Origin: Ruminococcaceae bacterium UBA2806
GTDB taxonomy: Bacteria; Bacillota; Clostridia; Oscillospirales; Acutalibacteraceae
Direction of reading: 5' to 3'
NCBI GenBank assembly: GCA_002351795.1
Contig: DEHG01000024.1
Location: forward strand, 941 to 17,242
Length of the DNA: 16,302 nt
In this document: piece by piece, positions 6,762-14,812 of the stretch
Numbering within the stretch: position 1 is the first letter of the stretch
How the letters are laid out: every line of letters starts with the position of its first letter
Position numbers and translations under genes: made by a program
The notes under the pieces: model-generated
Database searches by the model: none
What the model was told of the DNA's origin: nothing
Seen by the model: the letters and a program-made list of their open reading frames with translations, nothing else

Positions 6762-8414
6762 TCAGTTATTAAGCATTTTTACCGTTATATTGGCTTTATA
6801 TACAGTATCTGTCGGATTAATACCGAAAACAATTTCAGTGTTTACATTATTACCAAATATTTTTATCTTCTGGTTCTGGAATTCCATTCTGAACTTTTCG
6901 TTTTCATCCTCCGGAATACTGAATTCCGTTGTCTGTGCACTTGACTCTCCAGAAACGCTTTCTTCATTCTCGGATGAAAGATCAATATCCTCATCTGTGC
7001 TTTCCTGAACCGGATTTTTAAGCTGGTATTCTTTATATCCGAAAAGCTCGGATGCCTGTTTCCTGCACTGTGCAACGATTTTTTCGTACAGCTCTGCCTT
7101 TTTCTTATACTTAGCTTTTTCGATCGAACAGTTGGGCAGAGTAATAGTATAACCTCTGAGTGTGAATTTGTTTTTAGCGTCACTGACACCGTTGATCTTG
7201 AGATAAACATCTCCTGTCAATTGATCGCTGTCAAATTCATTCTTTCTTTCTCCAAGAATCTCATAATCATATACTGTTTCACCATCGTCAAATGCCATTT
7301 CCTCAATATTGATAGCATCATCTGACGAATTGGCAAATGATGTACGTCCATATGAATCAAGAGTTCCGCCGTAATCCAGCGCCTTATCAAGGAACCTCTG
7401 CTGATTGTTCAGATCTGTAACGCCTACATCACCGGGAAGCATTTTTGAAAGATCCAACGTCGGCACAAACGGCTCATATGAATGTAAGCCCCATTCAAAT
7501 TTATTGTATCTGTTATTTCTTGAAATAGAAGAATCAAAAAGCGATACACGGAATGAATAAGAATATGAGTTTGAATTCTTATGATATGTCATCTTTCTTT
7601 GCAGTGTGTATGTGGAATTAAAATCATCTGTATCAAAATCTCTCTGATATGTAAGTGTTTCCGGAGAATCGTCATGATCATTTTTCAGATCCATTTCCGC
7701 CTGAATAAGATACTGTCCGACTTCCTTACCAAATATATTGATCACTGTCCCAAGCAGATCCTCCTGACCAAGCTTTGTATTCTTTACATCGAATTCATAA
7801 AACTCAGGTGAATCATATCCTGTGGAATCAGTTGAATAACCGAAGGAGATCTCTACATTATCATCTGTCGGAGAAATCGGCTTTTCCTTGCTGTCATTTC
7901 TGTAGCCGATAAGATAATTCCTGCGGTAATATGCACAAAGAGTTCCTGCGTTTTCATATTCCTTGAATGTTCTTCTTTCGCTGTTATACTCCGCATACTT
8001 GATATTTTTTGAAAGAACACTGTCCTCCGTGATATGCTTCTGTATCTTTTCAACATCAAGCTTATATGCCGGTTGAGCTATAGTTCCCTTTATAAGAGGA
8101 AGGCTTTTAAAAGGCTGTATATTTGTGTATTTGCTGTCAGGGAATTTCAGATCGTTCATCGGCTTGAATTCCCATTTCATCATTTCCGGTGTTACGGTTT
8201 TTGAGGCCTCTGCAGCTGATGATTCATCAGCTGCGCTTGTATCAGGCTTAGGACTGATACTTGTATCATCAATAACAGACTGCTCCGCACCGGAATTTTC
8301 TCCCTGTGAATCTTCACTGTCTCCTCCGTTTTCACCGCAGCCGCATAATAATGTGCCGCTAAGCATAACTGCCGCTAAAAGCAGCGCTATACTTTTCTTA
8401 CCCTTTATTTTCAA
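6762..8414 (-). CDS. Unrecognised secreted lipoprotein, about 550 aa
   Basis: I do not recognise the main domain. The N-terminus is a classic lipoprotein signal: lysines, a hydrophobic core, then TLLCGC, whose last Cys should be lipidated (the cysteine two positions before is a weaker choice). About 45 residues rich in Ser, Asp, Glu and Ala follow, a flexible linker that would hold the rest off the membrane. The remaining ~470 residues are soluble, with a second acidic Ser/Glu-rich stretch near the C-terminus (about residues 485-510). The frame opens at GTG 8423, but AAGG would then abut the start. GGTGA ending five bases before TTG 8414 makes that TTG the better start. It has its own consensus promoter (8520-8548) and ends at the bidirectional terminator. 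It follows the sensor gene on the same strand, so a functional tie is possible but unproven. Confidence 0.85.
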   Translation of the reverse strand: MKIKGKKSIALLLAAVMLSGTLLCGCGENGGDSEDSQGENSGAEQSVIDDTSISPKPDTSAADESSAAEASKTVTPEMMKWEFKPMNDLKFPDSKYTNIQPFKSLPLIKGTIAQPAYKLDVEKIQKHITEDSVLSKNIKYAEYNSERRTFKEYENAGTLCAYYRRNYLIGYRNDSKEKPISPTDDNVEISFGYSTDSTGYDSPEFYEFDVKNTKLGQEDLLGTVINIFGKEVGQYLIQAEMDLKNDHDDSPETLTYQRDFDTDDFNSTYTLQRKMTYHKNSNSYSYSFRVSLFDSSISRNNRYNKFEWGLHSYEPFVPTLDLSKMLPGDVGVTDLNNQQRFLDKALDYGGTLDSYGRTSFANSSDDAINIEEMAFDDGETVYDYEILGERKNEFDSDQLTGDVYLKINGVSDAKNKFTLRGYTITLPNCSIEKAKYKKKAELYEKIVAQCRKQASELFGYKEYQLKNPVQESTDEDIDLSSENEESVSGESSAQTTEFSIPEDENEKFRMEFQNQKIKIFGNNVNTEIVFGINPTDTVYKANITVKMLNN

Positions 8415-8519
8415 ATCACTCACCCTTTTATTAAGCGGAAATCCGCCGTCATATTACAGACAGAGCAATGCCGTACACTCTGCTGCGAAAACAATAATAT
8501 TTTGTCATATACAAATATT

Positions 8520-8548
8520 ATTATAGATAAAATACAGCTTTTTGTCAA
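8520..8548 (-). promoter_or_regulatory. Perfect-consensus SigA promoter of the lipoprotein gene
   Basis: Read on the minus strand, TTGACA (8548-8543) and TATAAT (8525-8520) are separated by exactly 17 bases. The predicted start near 8513 leaves a leader of about 100 bases. That leader has two short hairpins: CAGAG (8461-8465) with CTCTG (8478-8482), and GCGG/CCGC within 8435-8446. The second lies just ahead of the ribosome binding site. A promoter this close to consensus implies strong expression unless repressed. Confidence 0.88.
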
Positions 8549-8618
8549 GAAACACCATTCACTGATATTGATGAAAAAAACATTTAAGAATGTACAACTT
8601 GACATAATAATAATACTC

Positions 8619-8651
8619 TTATCATTATAAAAACGAATATTTATCATTATA
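8619..8651. repeat. 11-bp direct repeat with 22-bp period upstream of the lipoprotein promoter
   Basis: TTATCATTATA occurs at 8619-8629 and again, identically, at 8641-8651. The copies are 22 bases apart, about two helical turns, so they face the same side of the DNA. They lie about 70-105 bases upstream of the lipoprotein -35 box and just past the end of the sensor gene, as tandem sites of an activator or response regulator might. The AT-rich context makes chance repetition possible. Confidence 0.4.
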
Positions 8652-8680
8652 TGATATGACCTGTAAGCCCGGATAATTCC

Positions 8681-11665
8681 TTATTTTGTATCATCGTTAT
8701 CAAATACGCCTTCATCGACAAGCTCCAGGAATACCTTTACAACCTTTTCGCTGAGCTGAGTCCCCGAAACACGCTTTATTTCTGCTGCAACATCCTCAAG
8801 CTTCATCTTTTTACGATACGGTCTTGTGGAGTACATTGCATCGAATGCATCTGCAACGGCAATTATCTGAGCGATCTCCGGTATCTCGTCACCTTTAAGT
8901 CCCTTAGGATATCCCTTTCCGTCAATCCTTTCATGATGGTATCTTGCGCCAAGTGAAAGCTCCGGCTCGATAGTAATATCCTTTAGTATCTCATAGCCCT
9001 TTTGGGGGTGTGTTTTCATTACGGCATATTCCTCATCGGTAAGACGTCCGGGCTTGTTTAGTATGCTGTCCGGAATACTTATCTTTCCTATATCATGCAG
9101 CAAAGCAATGTTATAGATACGTTCGACCTCATCCTCGGGCTTGCCAAGCTTTTCAGCAAACATACGGGTATACTTTGCTACTCTGGCTGCATGACCGTTC
9201 GTATATTCATCCTTTGATTCTACGCATCTTGAGAATGCAAGAGTCATTTCATTGATAAGCTTCTGATTTTCCTTCTGCTTTTTCAGAAGATATGCTGTTT
9301 TACGCTTAAAGATAAACAGGAACAAGCCTGAAAGCAGCAGGATTATCAGTGCTGCGATCACACACCTTACCCACAGTTGTTCATATATTGCTTTATCTTT
9401 TATGATCTTTACAACGACAGATTTTTCCTCTTTTCCTGTCATTGTATTGACAAGTGAAAAATGGAACTTATACTCACCGCCTCTTAGGTTCGTATATGAA
9501 ATAATCCCAAGCTCATCCTTTGTTATCTGAATAGGATTATCGTCAAAGCCTTCGAGATAATAGCTGATATGCGGGTTATTCAGAGAATATGTAAATGCAT
9601 TTGCCGAAATAGTAAGACGCTTGCAGTCAGAAGGAATATGTATTTCCTTTTTGCTGCCTATGCCTATATATGTATCATCAGCCGTTACAGATGGAATACC
9701 TATCTTTATTTTGCTGTTATCAATAGAGGCATTATTAATATTTATCATACTTACGCCTGCCGAACAGGAAAGATACAGGTTTCCGTTGCTGTCAAGCTGA
9801 CAATATGAGTTTGCAGTGGATACACACGGCAGACCGCTGTGTATATCATAATGAATATAATCTATTTCCTCATTTGCGATCATATCCTTGCGTTTTACAA
9901 CGAGAATACCTCCGCTGTTCAGAACCCAGATATTATCGCTGTTGTCAAAATACAGATCAAAATTATTGGAATACGGGAAATTCTTTATGTGAGTGACCTT
10001 TTCATCCTTCATATAAGAAATGGAGTTACTGGATATTATCCAATACAGATCCTCCTTGATATCCTTCTTGATACGCATTACGACCTCTGATGTAAGCCCG
10101 TCCTCGCTGCCCACTCTTGAGATCTTATTGCCGTCAAATACATATATTCCATCGCCGTCGCTGCCGAAATAAAGCCTGCCATCGGGAGTTTCTTCTATAG
10201 TGAGGATCTCTGTATTGCTTATTCCGTTTTGTTCGGTGTATTTATCAAGAATTTTGCCGTCCTTGAGCAGAACAACACCCTTGCTTGTGGAAACCGCAAG
10301 ACGTCCGCCGGATATTTCCTTTATCATACGGACACGATTGGAAAGCAAACCGTTTTCTTCATTAAAATAGCTTATTTCATTTTTTTTAGGGTCATAGCAT
10401 ACCAGTCCGTAATCCGAATATGTACATAACCATAATTTACCATTGCTGTCAAGGATAATGCATCTTACTCTTGATTCGTCTATAAGCTTTGTCAGCTCAT
10501 TTTCTTTCAGTCTGTAATTCTTATCAATGATCCTGAGTCCAAGATCCGTTCCTATATACAGATCGTCCTTATATCTGCAGGTAGCGTTTACAACAACATT
10601 ATCCATTTGGGAAAGCTTTGAAATATCTTTAAAACGGTTTTCAACTATCTTCATTACACCCTGTCTTGAAGATGTGAACCAAAGATCTCCCTCATAATCC
10701 ATAATGATATTTTCTATGGACCTGTACATAGGAAGATCGGGTATACTTGTATATTTCATGTTGCTATCAAAGAAACCGATACCGTTATCGCTGCATATCC
10801 ATAATTTATCATCATATTTTGCAATATTCTGCACCGAATTCTGTGGCGTAACAGAATACTTTTTTGCCTCGGAAGGAGCTTTGGTTATATCCCAGATAAT
10901 AATGCCGTCTGATCTTGTGCCAAGATATAATATGTTTTTGTCATCAGGATCAGGATATACACAGTCAACCGGTCCCAATCCTGTTTTTTCGGGATCATAG
11001 AAAGCAGTTATTCTTCCGTTTTTATATGAAAAGAAATCTCCGTCCATATCGCATCCGTAGATCACGCCTTCTGCGGATTTACAGAGCTTCTTGATATACT
11101 TTTTATTTATCTGAGCCTCATTGATATGTTTGATATTATCGTTCTCATCAACAACGGCAATACCCATTGTTGTCGCAATAACTATATTACCGTCATCATC
11201 CTCGACTATCGAACGTATAGATGACGCTTCAAGACCCTTTCCTTTATTGTAGAATACAAACTCCTCATCCTTCAGCATTGCAACGCCGTCGTCGTTTGTA
11301 CCTATCCACATTCTGTTCTTTGAGTCGATGCACAGGCATCTTACAGTTGCTATACCTGTTGACGAATCATAGCGGTAAAATGTATTTCCGTCATAACGGA
11401 TAAGACCGCTGTAGCCGCCTATCCATATATAACCGTTATCACTCTGAACTATTGCATTTGCCTCCGCTGTCGGGAGGCCGTTTGTATTATCATACAGAAT
11501 TGCCGTATAATCCTTGCCGCTGCCGAGCATATCAGGGTTTTCCGCTGCTTTTGCTTCAAGTCCGTAACACAGAGCCAAAGCCATAATTATCATGACTAAA
11601 AAAGGTATCAATACATATTCAGATCTATTAATTGATTTAGAAAACAAACCATTTTTTTGCTGCAT
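8681..11665 (-). CDS. Membrane sensor with two-propeller ectodomain and cytoplasmic HD-GYP phosphodiesterase
   Basis: The 994-residue protein begins with a signal anchor or signal peptide (hydrophobic about 18-37, then AKAAE). Residues about 60-640 hold about 14 short propeller motifs of the Reg_prop type (such as GYIWIGGYSGL, NRMWIGTNDDG, DDLYIGTDLG, GRLYFGSDGDG), enough for two seven-bladed propellers. A Y_Y_Y-like domain follows (about 680-755, with ISYYLEGFDD), then a membrane helix (about 763-786) and a short helical linker. The C-terminus (about 805-985) is an HD-GYP domain with HDIGK (His857, Asp858) and HHERIDGKGYP (from His910), so the metal and catalytic residues of a c-di-GMP phosphodiesterase are present. 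ATG 11665 has GGCGGTG eight bases upstream. The ectodomain is of the type found in Bacteroides hybrid two-component sensors of glycans. The ligand here is unknown. Confidence 0.92.
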   Translation of the reverse strand: MQQKNGLFSKSINRSEYVLIPFLVMIIMALALCYGLEAKAAENPDMLGSGKDYTAILYDNTNGLPTAEANAIVQSDNGYIWIGGYSGLIRYDGNTFYRYDSSTGIATVRCLCIDSKNRMWIGTNDDGVAMLKDEEFVFYNKGKGLEASSIRSIVEDDDGNIVIATTMGIAVVDENDNIKHINEAQINKKYIKKLCKSAEGVIYGCDMDGDFFSYKNGRITAFYDPEKTGLGPVDCVYPDPDDKNILYLGTRSDGIIIWDITKAPSEAKKYSVTPQNSVQNIAKYDDKLWICSDNGIGFFDSNMKYTSIPDLPMYRSIENIIMDYEGDLWFTSSRQGVMKIVENRFKDISKLSQMDNVVVNATCRYKDDLYIGTDLGLRIIDKNYRLKENELTKLIDESRVRCIILDSNGKLWLCTYSDYGLVCYDPKKNEISYFNEENGLLSNRVRMIKEISGGRLAVSTSKGVVLLKDGKILDKYTEQNGISNTEILTIEETPDGRLYFGSDGDGIYVFDGNKISRVGSEDGLTSEVVMRIKKDIKEDLYWIISSNSISYMKDEKVTHIKNFPYSNNFDLYFDNSDNIWVLNSGGILVVKRKDMIANEEIDYIHYDIHSGLPCVSTANSYCQLDSNGNLYLSCSAGVSMININNASIDNSKIKIGIPSVTADDTYIGIGSKKEIHIPSDCKRLTISANAFTYSLNNPHISYYLEGFDDNPIQITKDELGIISYTNLRGGEYKFHFSLVNTMTGKEEKSVVVKIIKDKAIYEQLWVRCVIAALIILLLSGLFLFIFKRKTAYLLKKQKENQKLINEMTLAFSRCVESKDEYTNGHAARVAKYTRMFAEKLGKPEDEVERIYNIALLHDIGKISIPDSILNKPGRLTDEEYAVMKTHPQKGYEILKDITIEPELSLGARYHHERIDGKGYPKGLKGDEIPEIAQIIAVADAFDAMYSTRPYRKKMKLEDVAAEIKRVSGTQLSEKVVKVFLELVDEGVFDNDDTK

Positions 11666-11698
11666 ATTATAAGCACCGCCCGAAAAAATATTTATATT

Positions 11699-11727
11699 AT
11701 TATACCATAAAATCAGACTTTTTTCAA
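11699..11727 (-). promoter_or_regulatory. SigA promoter with extended -10 for the propeller-HD-GYP gene
   Basis: On the minus strand TTGAAA (11727-11722) and TATAAT (11704-11699) are 17 bases apart. The -10 box is preceded by TGG, giving an extended TGnTATAAT. Transcription would begin near 11692, leaving a leader of about 27 bases before the ATG. Confidence 0.85.
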
Positions 11728-11761
11728 CTTAAATAAATATGAATATTTTCGACTCTGATGC

Positions 11762-11801
11762 AAAAAGAAGCTGCAGCACAAATATGCATCACAGCTTCTT
11801 T
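11762..11801 (-). terminator. Terminator after the second LCP gene
   Basis: On the minus strand GAAGCTG (11798-11792) pairs with CAGCTTC (11773-11767), followed by TTTTT (11766-11762). The long loop can form an inner GCA/TGC pairing. It starts 13 bases after the LCP stop at 11814 and ends upstream of the sensor promoter, so the LCP pair and the sensor gene are separate units. The outer arms are the same seven bases as in the terminator at 6720-6752. Confidence 0.82.
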
Positions 11802-11813
11802 CGTCTTAAATTA

Positions 11814-12998
11814 TTATTCTGCTTTTTTAAAAATAAAATCATAAAGCCTTGTCTTTTCAGTATAAGGATCACTTATAACAAGAGTCTGTCCGCAGTGATC
11901 AAAATATGCATCGTAATAATTATCGCTTGTAGGAACACGGTGTTCCTTTTTTTCATAGCCCATAGATGATACTATCTCAAAACCTGCTCCGGTAACTTCG
12001 ATAGGGTTCATATTTGTCGTAAGATGACCCGATACCGCAAAAACTGACCCCATCAGAGTAAACGGATTTGATCCCTTGAGTCTTGAGAAAATCGTATTCA
12101 TTACGATCCTCTGTCTTTGTGTACGGTCAAAATCAGAGCCTGCACTGTCTCTGTCACGGGCATACCATAAAGCCTGTCTTCCGTTCAGGTGAACAAGAGC
12201 CTTAAAGTTACCATCGTTGTCGCCCTTGTATTCATATTCATCCTTTTTAAGCTCGTCATCATCCTCAGTCTGATGGTTTTTCTTTGACTGCCAATTTATA
12301 TATGCTACCTCGTCATAGGTAAGCTCCAGATCTATCCCGCCAAGTGAATCAATAATATCGGTAAAACTGTTGAAATCAACTACCATATATTTATCAATAC
12401 GCAGACCAAAATTGTATTCGACAGTTTCACAAGCAAGCTTGGGTCCGCCGATAGAAAATGCCGCATTAAGCTTATTATCTCCGAAGCCCGGTATAGTTAC
12501 ATATACATCACGCATAAATGATGTCTGTTTAAGCTGACCAGTACTTTTATCAAGGCTAAGGAGTATCATTGTATCAGCTCTGCCTCGCTCATTATCCTTA
12601 TGATTGTCCTCACCGAACAACAGGATATTTGTCACTCCCGGTTCATCCTTCAGTTCAATGCCCGCTGCTTCTGCTGCAGAATGATCAGGATCCTCGTTTG
12701 TATAATGGATCCTTCCCAAAACTAAAATAACATAAACAATAAAGGCAATAACCGCCAATAGAAAAAGGATCAGCAAAAATTTAAGAAACGGATGCTTTTT
12801 CTTTTTTTTCCCCGTCGGATAGTACTGCTGCTGATTCGGCGGATAATAACCGTTAGGAGAAACAGGTGTACGTCCCCTCCTGTACGGCTGCTGCGGCGGC
12901 TGAGGCGGCGGCATGACCATCTGGGGAGCGTCATCATCAGAAAAACCGTCACCGTACTGCATATTTTTGCTGCTTGAATAAATATCGTCTTCCGTCAC
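11814..12998 (-). CDS. LytR-CpsA-Psr (LCP) family envelope ligase, second of a tandem pair
   Basis: LCP proteins transfer polyprenyl-linked polymers (teichoic acids, capsule or other glycans) to peptidoglycan outside the membrane. This 394-residue copy has a cytoplasmic tail with a Pro/Gln/Tyr-rich stretch (about 27-62), a KKKKK stop, a membrane helix (about 70-95) and the LCP domain. Conserved motifs are RADT (Arg140, Asp142), MRD (Arg163, Asp164), NKLN (175-178), and HLNGRQALWYARDR with Arg281 and Arg283, so the catalytic set looks complete. The frame opens at GTG 13007, which has almost no gap after AGGGA. GGAAGTGA ending five bases before GTG 12998 makes the latter the better start. It follows the first LCP gene by about 70 bases and shares an unusual NHQ-containing insert with it. 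Its polymer substrate is not evident. Confidence 0.9.
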   Translation of the reverse strand: MTEDDIYSSSKNMQYGDGFSDDDAPQMVMPPPQPPQQPYRRGRTPVSPNGYYPPNQQQYYPTGKKKKKHPFLKFLLILFLLAVIAFIVYVILVLGRIHYTNEDPDHSAAEAAGIELKDEPGVTNILLFGEDNHKDNERGRADTMILLSLDKSTGQLKQTSFMRDVYVTIPGFGDNKLNAAFSIGGPKLACETVEYNFGLRIDKYMVVDFNSFTDIIDSLGGIDLELTYDEVAYINWQSKKNHQTEDDDELKKDEYEYKGDNDGNFKALVHLNGRQALWYARDRDSAGSDFDRTQRQRIVMNTIFSRLKGSNPFTLMGSVFAVSGHLTTNMNPIEVTGAGFEIVSSMGYEKKEHRVPTSDNYYDAYFDHCGQTLVISDPYTEKTRLYDFIFKKAE

Positions 12999-13026
12999 GC
13001 TTATCACTTCCCTGCTTATTAGTCAC

Positions 13027-13058
13027 ATTTCCCGTCCGATATGATACGGGCGGGAAAT
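13027..13058. other. GC-rich hairpin between the two LCP genes
   Basis: ATTTCCCGTCC (13027-13037) pairs with GGGCGGGAAAT (13048-13058) over 11 base pairs with one G-T wobble, around a ten-base loop. On the minus strand, the direction of both LCP genes, no T-run follows. A full terminator is therefore unlikely; partial attenuation, a processing site or a 3' stabiliser of the first cistron fits better. The T-rich side lies on the plus strand, where no gene ends. Confidence 0.6.
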
Positions 13059-13068
13059 ATCTTTATTC

Positions 13069-14673
13069 TTATCCTGTTTGTTCATCTGATGATTTATCAT
13101 CAGAATCTTCCGTCTTTTCAGATGAATCTGAATTTTCACTTGGTTTAAGCTTGTTTTCATCATTGAATATGAAGTCCGCTATCTTTCCACGGAAATCCTG
13201 CCAGTCAATTATCAGTATTGCAGCAACAAAATCACCGTATACATATACAGGATGCTCATACATATCCGAATACCAATAATCTATATCATAGCTCTTTGAA
13301 TCAGGCGCAGACTGAGATACGATCTCATATTTCAGATATTTAGTGATATTCTGTGCAAGCTGGAGTATCTCGGATGATTTGAAGTTTGTTGTTACCATCG
13401 AGCCGATATCGGACAGAGTTTCAAGTATTTTTGTCGTTTCCGACTTCTTGATCTTATTTATCATAATGCTGATAACATTTCTCTGTCTGAGTGTTCTTAC
13501 ATAGTCATCACCGCTGCATATACCCTCTTCACCACGGTTTCTTGCATGCCATAATGCCTGACGTCCGTTAAGATGTACCAAAGCCACCTCATCGCCGTTT
13601 TTATTCGGCTTATAATCATAGCTGCTTGCATCAAGCTCGTTTCTTGTATCTGCCTGATGGTTCGACCAGGTCTGCCAGTCTATATAATCGACTTCTTCCT
13701 GAGTAAGCTCGACATCAATTCCGCCTAACTTATCAATTATCTTCTTAAAGCTCTTGAAATCGACAATTGCATATCTGTCTATCTGTATGCCGTAGTTTGC
13801 CTGAATGGTTTTTACGGTCAGCTCAGCGCCGCCAAGCGTAAACGCAGAATTAAGCTTGTTTTCACCGTATCCGGGAATAACGACCCATGTATCTCTCTGC
13901 AGTGACAGCATTTTCAGCTTCTTATGCTTTGTATCTATCGAGAACAGGATCATTGTATCCGAAAGACCCTTTGTCTGACCCTTTCTTGTATCTGCGCCGA
14001 TCAGCAGGATATTAAGTATCTGCTTATCATTAAGGAGTTTACCTTCATATGCTTTGGTATTTTGACCGGAGGTATCGGCTTTTTTATCCCTTCCGCCGGA
14101 ATTTGATGAATCGGTATCAATTGACTGATAATTGATGCTGTTCAGATATGAATACATTACGATACAGCCTGTACCCGATATCATCATAATTACCGCAAGT
14201 ATACATGAAATAATGCTTATTACCACTCTTTTGGTAAGCTTTTTTCTGGCTCTCTTTTTTGTATTGGTCCTCGGAATGACTCTGTTGTCAACAACGCTTT
14301 TGACCTCAGTCATCCTGCCTTCCGGCTTCTTTTTTACAGGCTGTTTCTTAGGCGCAGCTTTTACAGGCTTTGAGATATCTACAAAATCATCCTGATAATT
14401 TGATTTCTTAGAATTATTTACTGCTATACGGTTATTAGTCTGCTTTTTTGCAGCAGGCTCGGAAAAATCCGTCTTCCTCTCCGATGAATGATTTTTTCTT
14501 GAATAAACCCTTACCGAGTCGCTTTCATTTCCTGCAGCAGCAGTTCTTTTCACTTCCCTGCGCTCTGAGGAATACCGCTGTGCTTCCCTTTTATGCTGCG
14601 ATTTTGCCTGTCCGGCAGAGCCGCTTTTACTATGCTTTGATCCGGAAGAAGGACCAGGTCTATTATTAGACAT
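13069..14673 (-). CDS. LytR-CpsA-Psr (LCP) family envelope ligase, first of a tandem pair
   Basis: This 534-residue LCP protein has an unusually long cytoplasmic tail of about 147 residues, rich in Lys, Arg and Ser and probably disordered. A membrane helix (about 148-172), a Ser/Gly-rich spacer and the extracellular LCP domain (about 215-505) follow. The end is a Ser/Asp/Glu-rich tail. LCP motifs seen are LLIGADTR (223-230), QRDT (Arg260, Asp261), NKLN (272-275), and HLNGRQALWHARNR with Arg378 and Arg380. One oddity is LSDT at 237-240, where this family usually has RSDT, so an arginine expected to help bind pyrophosphate is a leucine here; the tandem copy keeps it. ATG 14673 is fixed by AAGGAG six bases upstream. 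It has a strong promoter (14766-14794) and probably co-transcribes the second LCP gene. Confidence 0.92.
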   Translation of the reverse strand: MSNNRPGPSSGSKHSKSGSAGQAKSQHKREAQRYSSERREVKRTAAAGNESDSVRVYSRKNHSSERKTDFSEPAAKKQTNNRIAVNNSKKSNYQDDFVDISKPVKAAPKKQPVKKKPEGRMTEVKSVVDNRVIPRTNTKKRARKKLTKRVVISIISCILAVIMMISGTGCIVMYSYLNSINYQSIDTDSSNSGGRDKKADTSGQNTKAYEGKLLNDKQILNILLIGADTRKGQTKGLSDTMILFSIDTKHKKLKMLSLQRDTWVVIPGYGENKLNSAFTLGGAELTVKTIQANYGIQIDRYAIVDFKSFKKIIDKLGGIDVELTQEEVDYIDWQTWSNHQADTRNELDASSYDYKPNKNGDEVALVHLNGRQALWHARNRGEEGICSGDDYVRTLRQRNVISIMINKIKKSETTKILETLSDIGSMVTTNFKSSEILQLAQNITKYLKYEIVSQSAPDSKSYDIDYWYSDMYEHPVYVYGDFVAAILIIDWQDFRGKIADFIFNDENKLKPSENSDSSEKTEDSDDKSSDEQTG

Positions 14674-14738
14674 AAATATCTCCTTTTCAGCTTTTTACAT
14701 CTGATGTCATGATAATATGCTTGAAACCTACATCATAC

Positions 14739-14758
14739 TGACAGATAATATTCTGTCA
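14739..14758. repeat. Inverted repeat at the predicted start of LCP transcription
   Basis: TGACAGA (14739-14745) and TCTGTCA (14752-14758) are perfect 7-bp arms around six bases. On the minus strand they occupy roughly +1 to +20 of the first LCP transcript, just downstream of the -10 box. This is a typical position for a repressor operator, and in RNA it would be a 5'-end hairpin. Confidence 0.5.
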
Positions 14759-14765
14759 CTTCTAC

Positions 14766-14812
14766 ATTATATTACATATTATTATATTATTCAAACGTTT
14801 TTTTAAAAAAAA
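14766..14812 (-). promoter_or_regulatory. Strong SigA promoter with UP-like A/T tracts for the LCP pair
   Basis: On the minus strand TTGAAT (14794-14789) and TATAAT (14771-14766) are 17 bases apart. Directly upstream lie an uninterrupted eight-base and a seven-base A/T tract (14798-14812), as in UP elements that contact the polymerase alpha subunit and bend DNA. The predicted leader to the ATG is about 85 bases. The 199-base gap containing this promoter separates the LCP pair from yfbR. Confidence 0.82.

Noticed and set aside
8599..8631. Plus-strand promoter with TTGACA at 8599-8604
   Set aside because: The nearest TATAAA is 21 bases away and no plus-strand gene follows; the region is upstream DNA for the minus-strand lipoprotein.
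8643..8655. ATCAT-TAT-ATGAT palindrome as terminator of the HD-GYP gene
   Set aside because: It is very AT-rich with five-base arms and no T tail; termination there is not supported.
9721..11480. The propeller repeats as a DNA-level tandem repeat
   Set aside because: The repetition is only at the protein motif level; the DNA copies are too diverged to be a nucleotide repeat.
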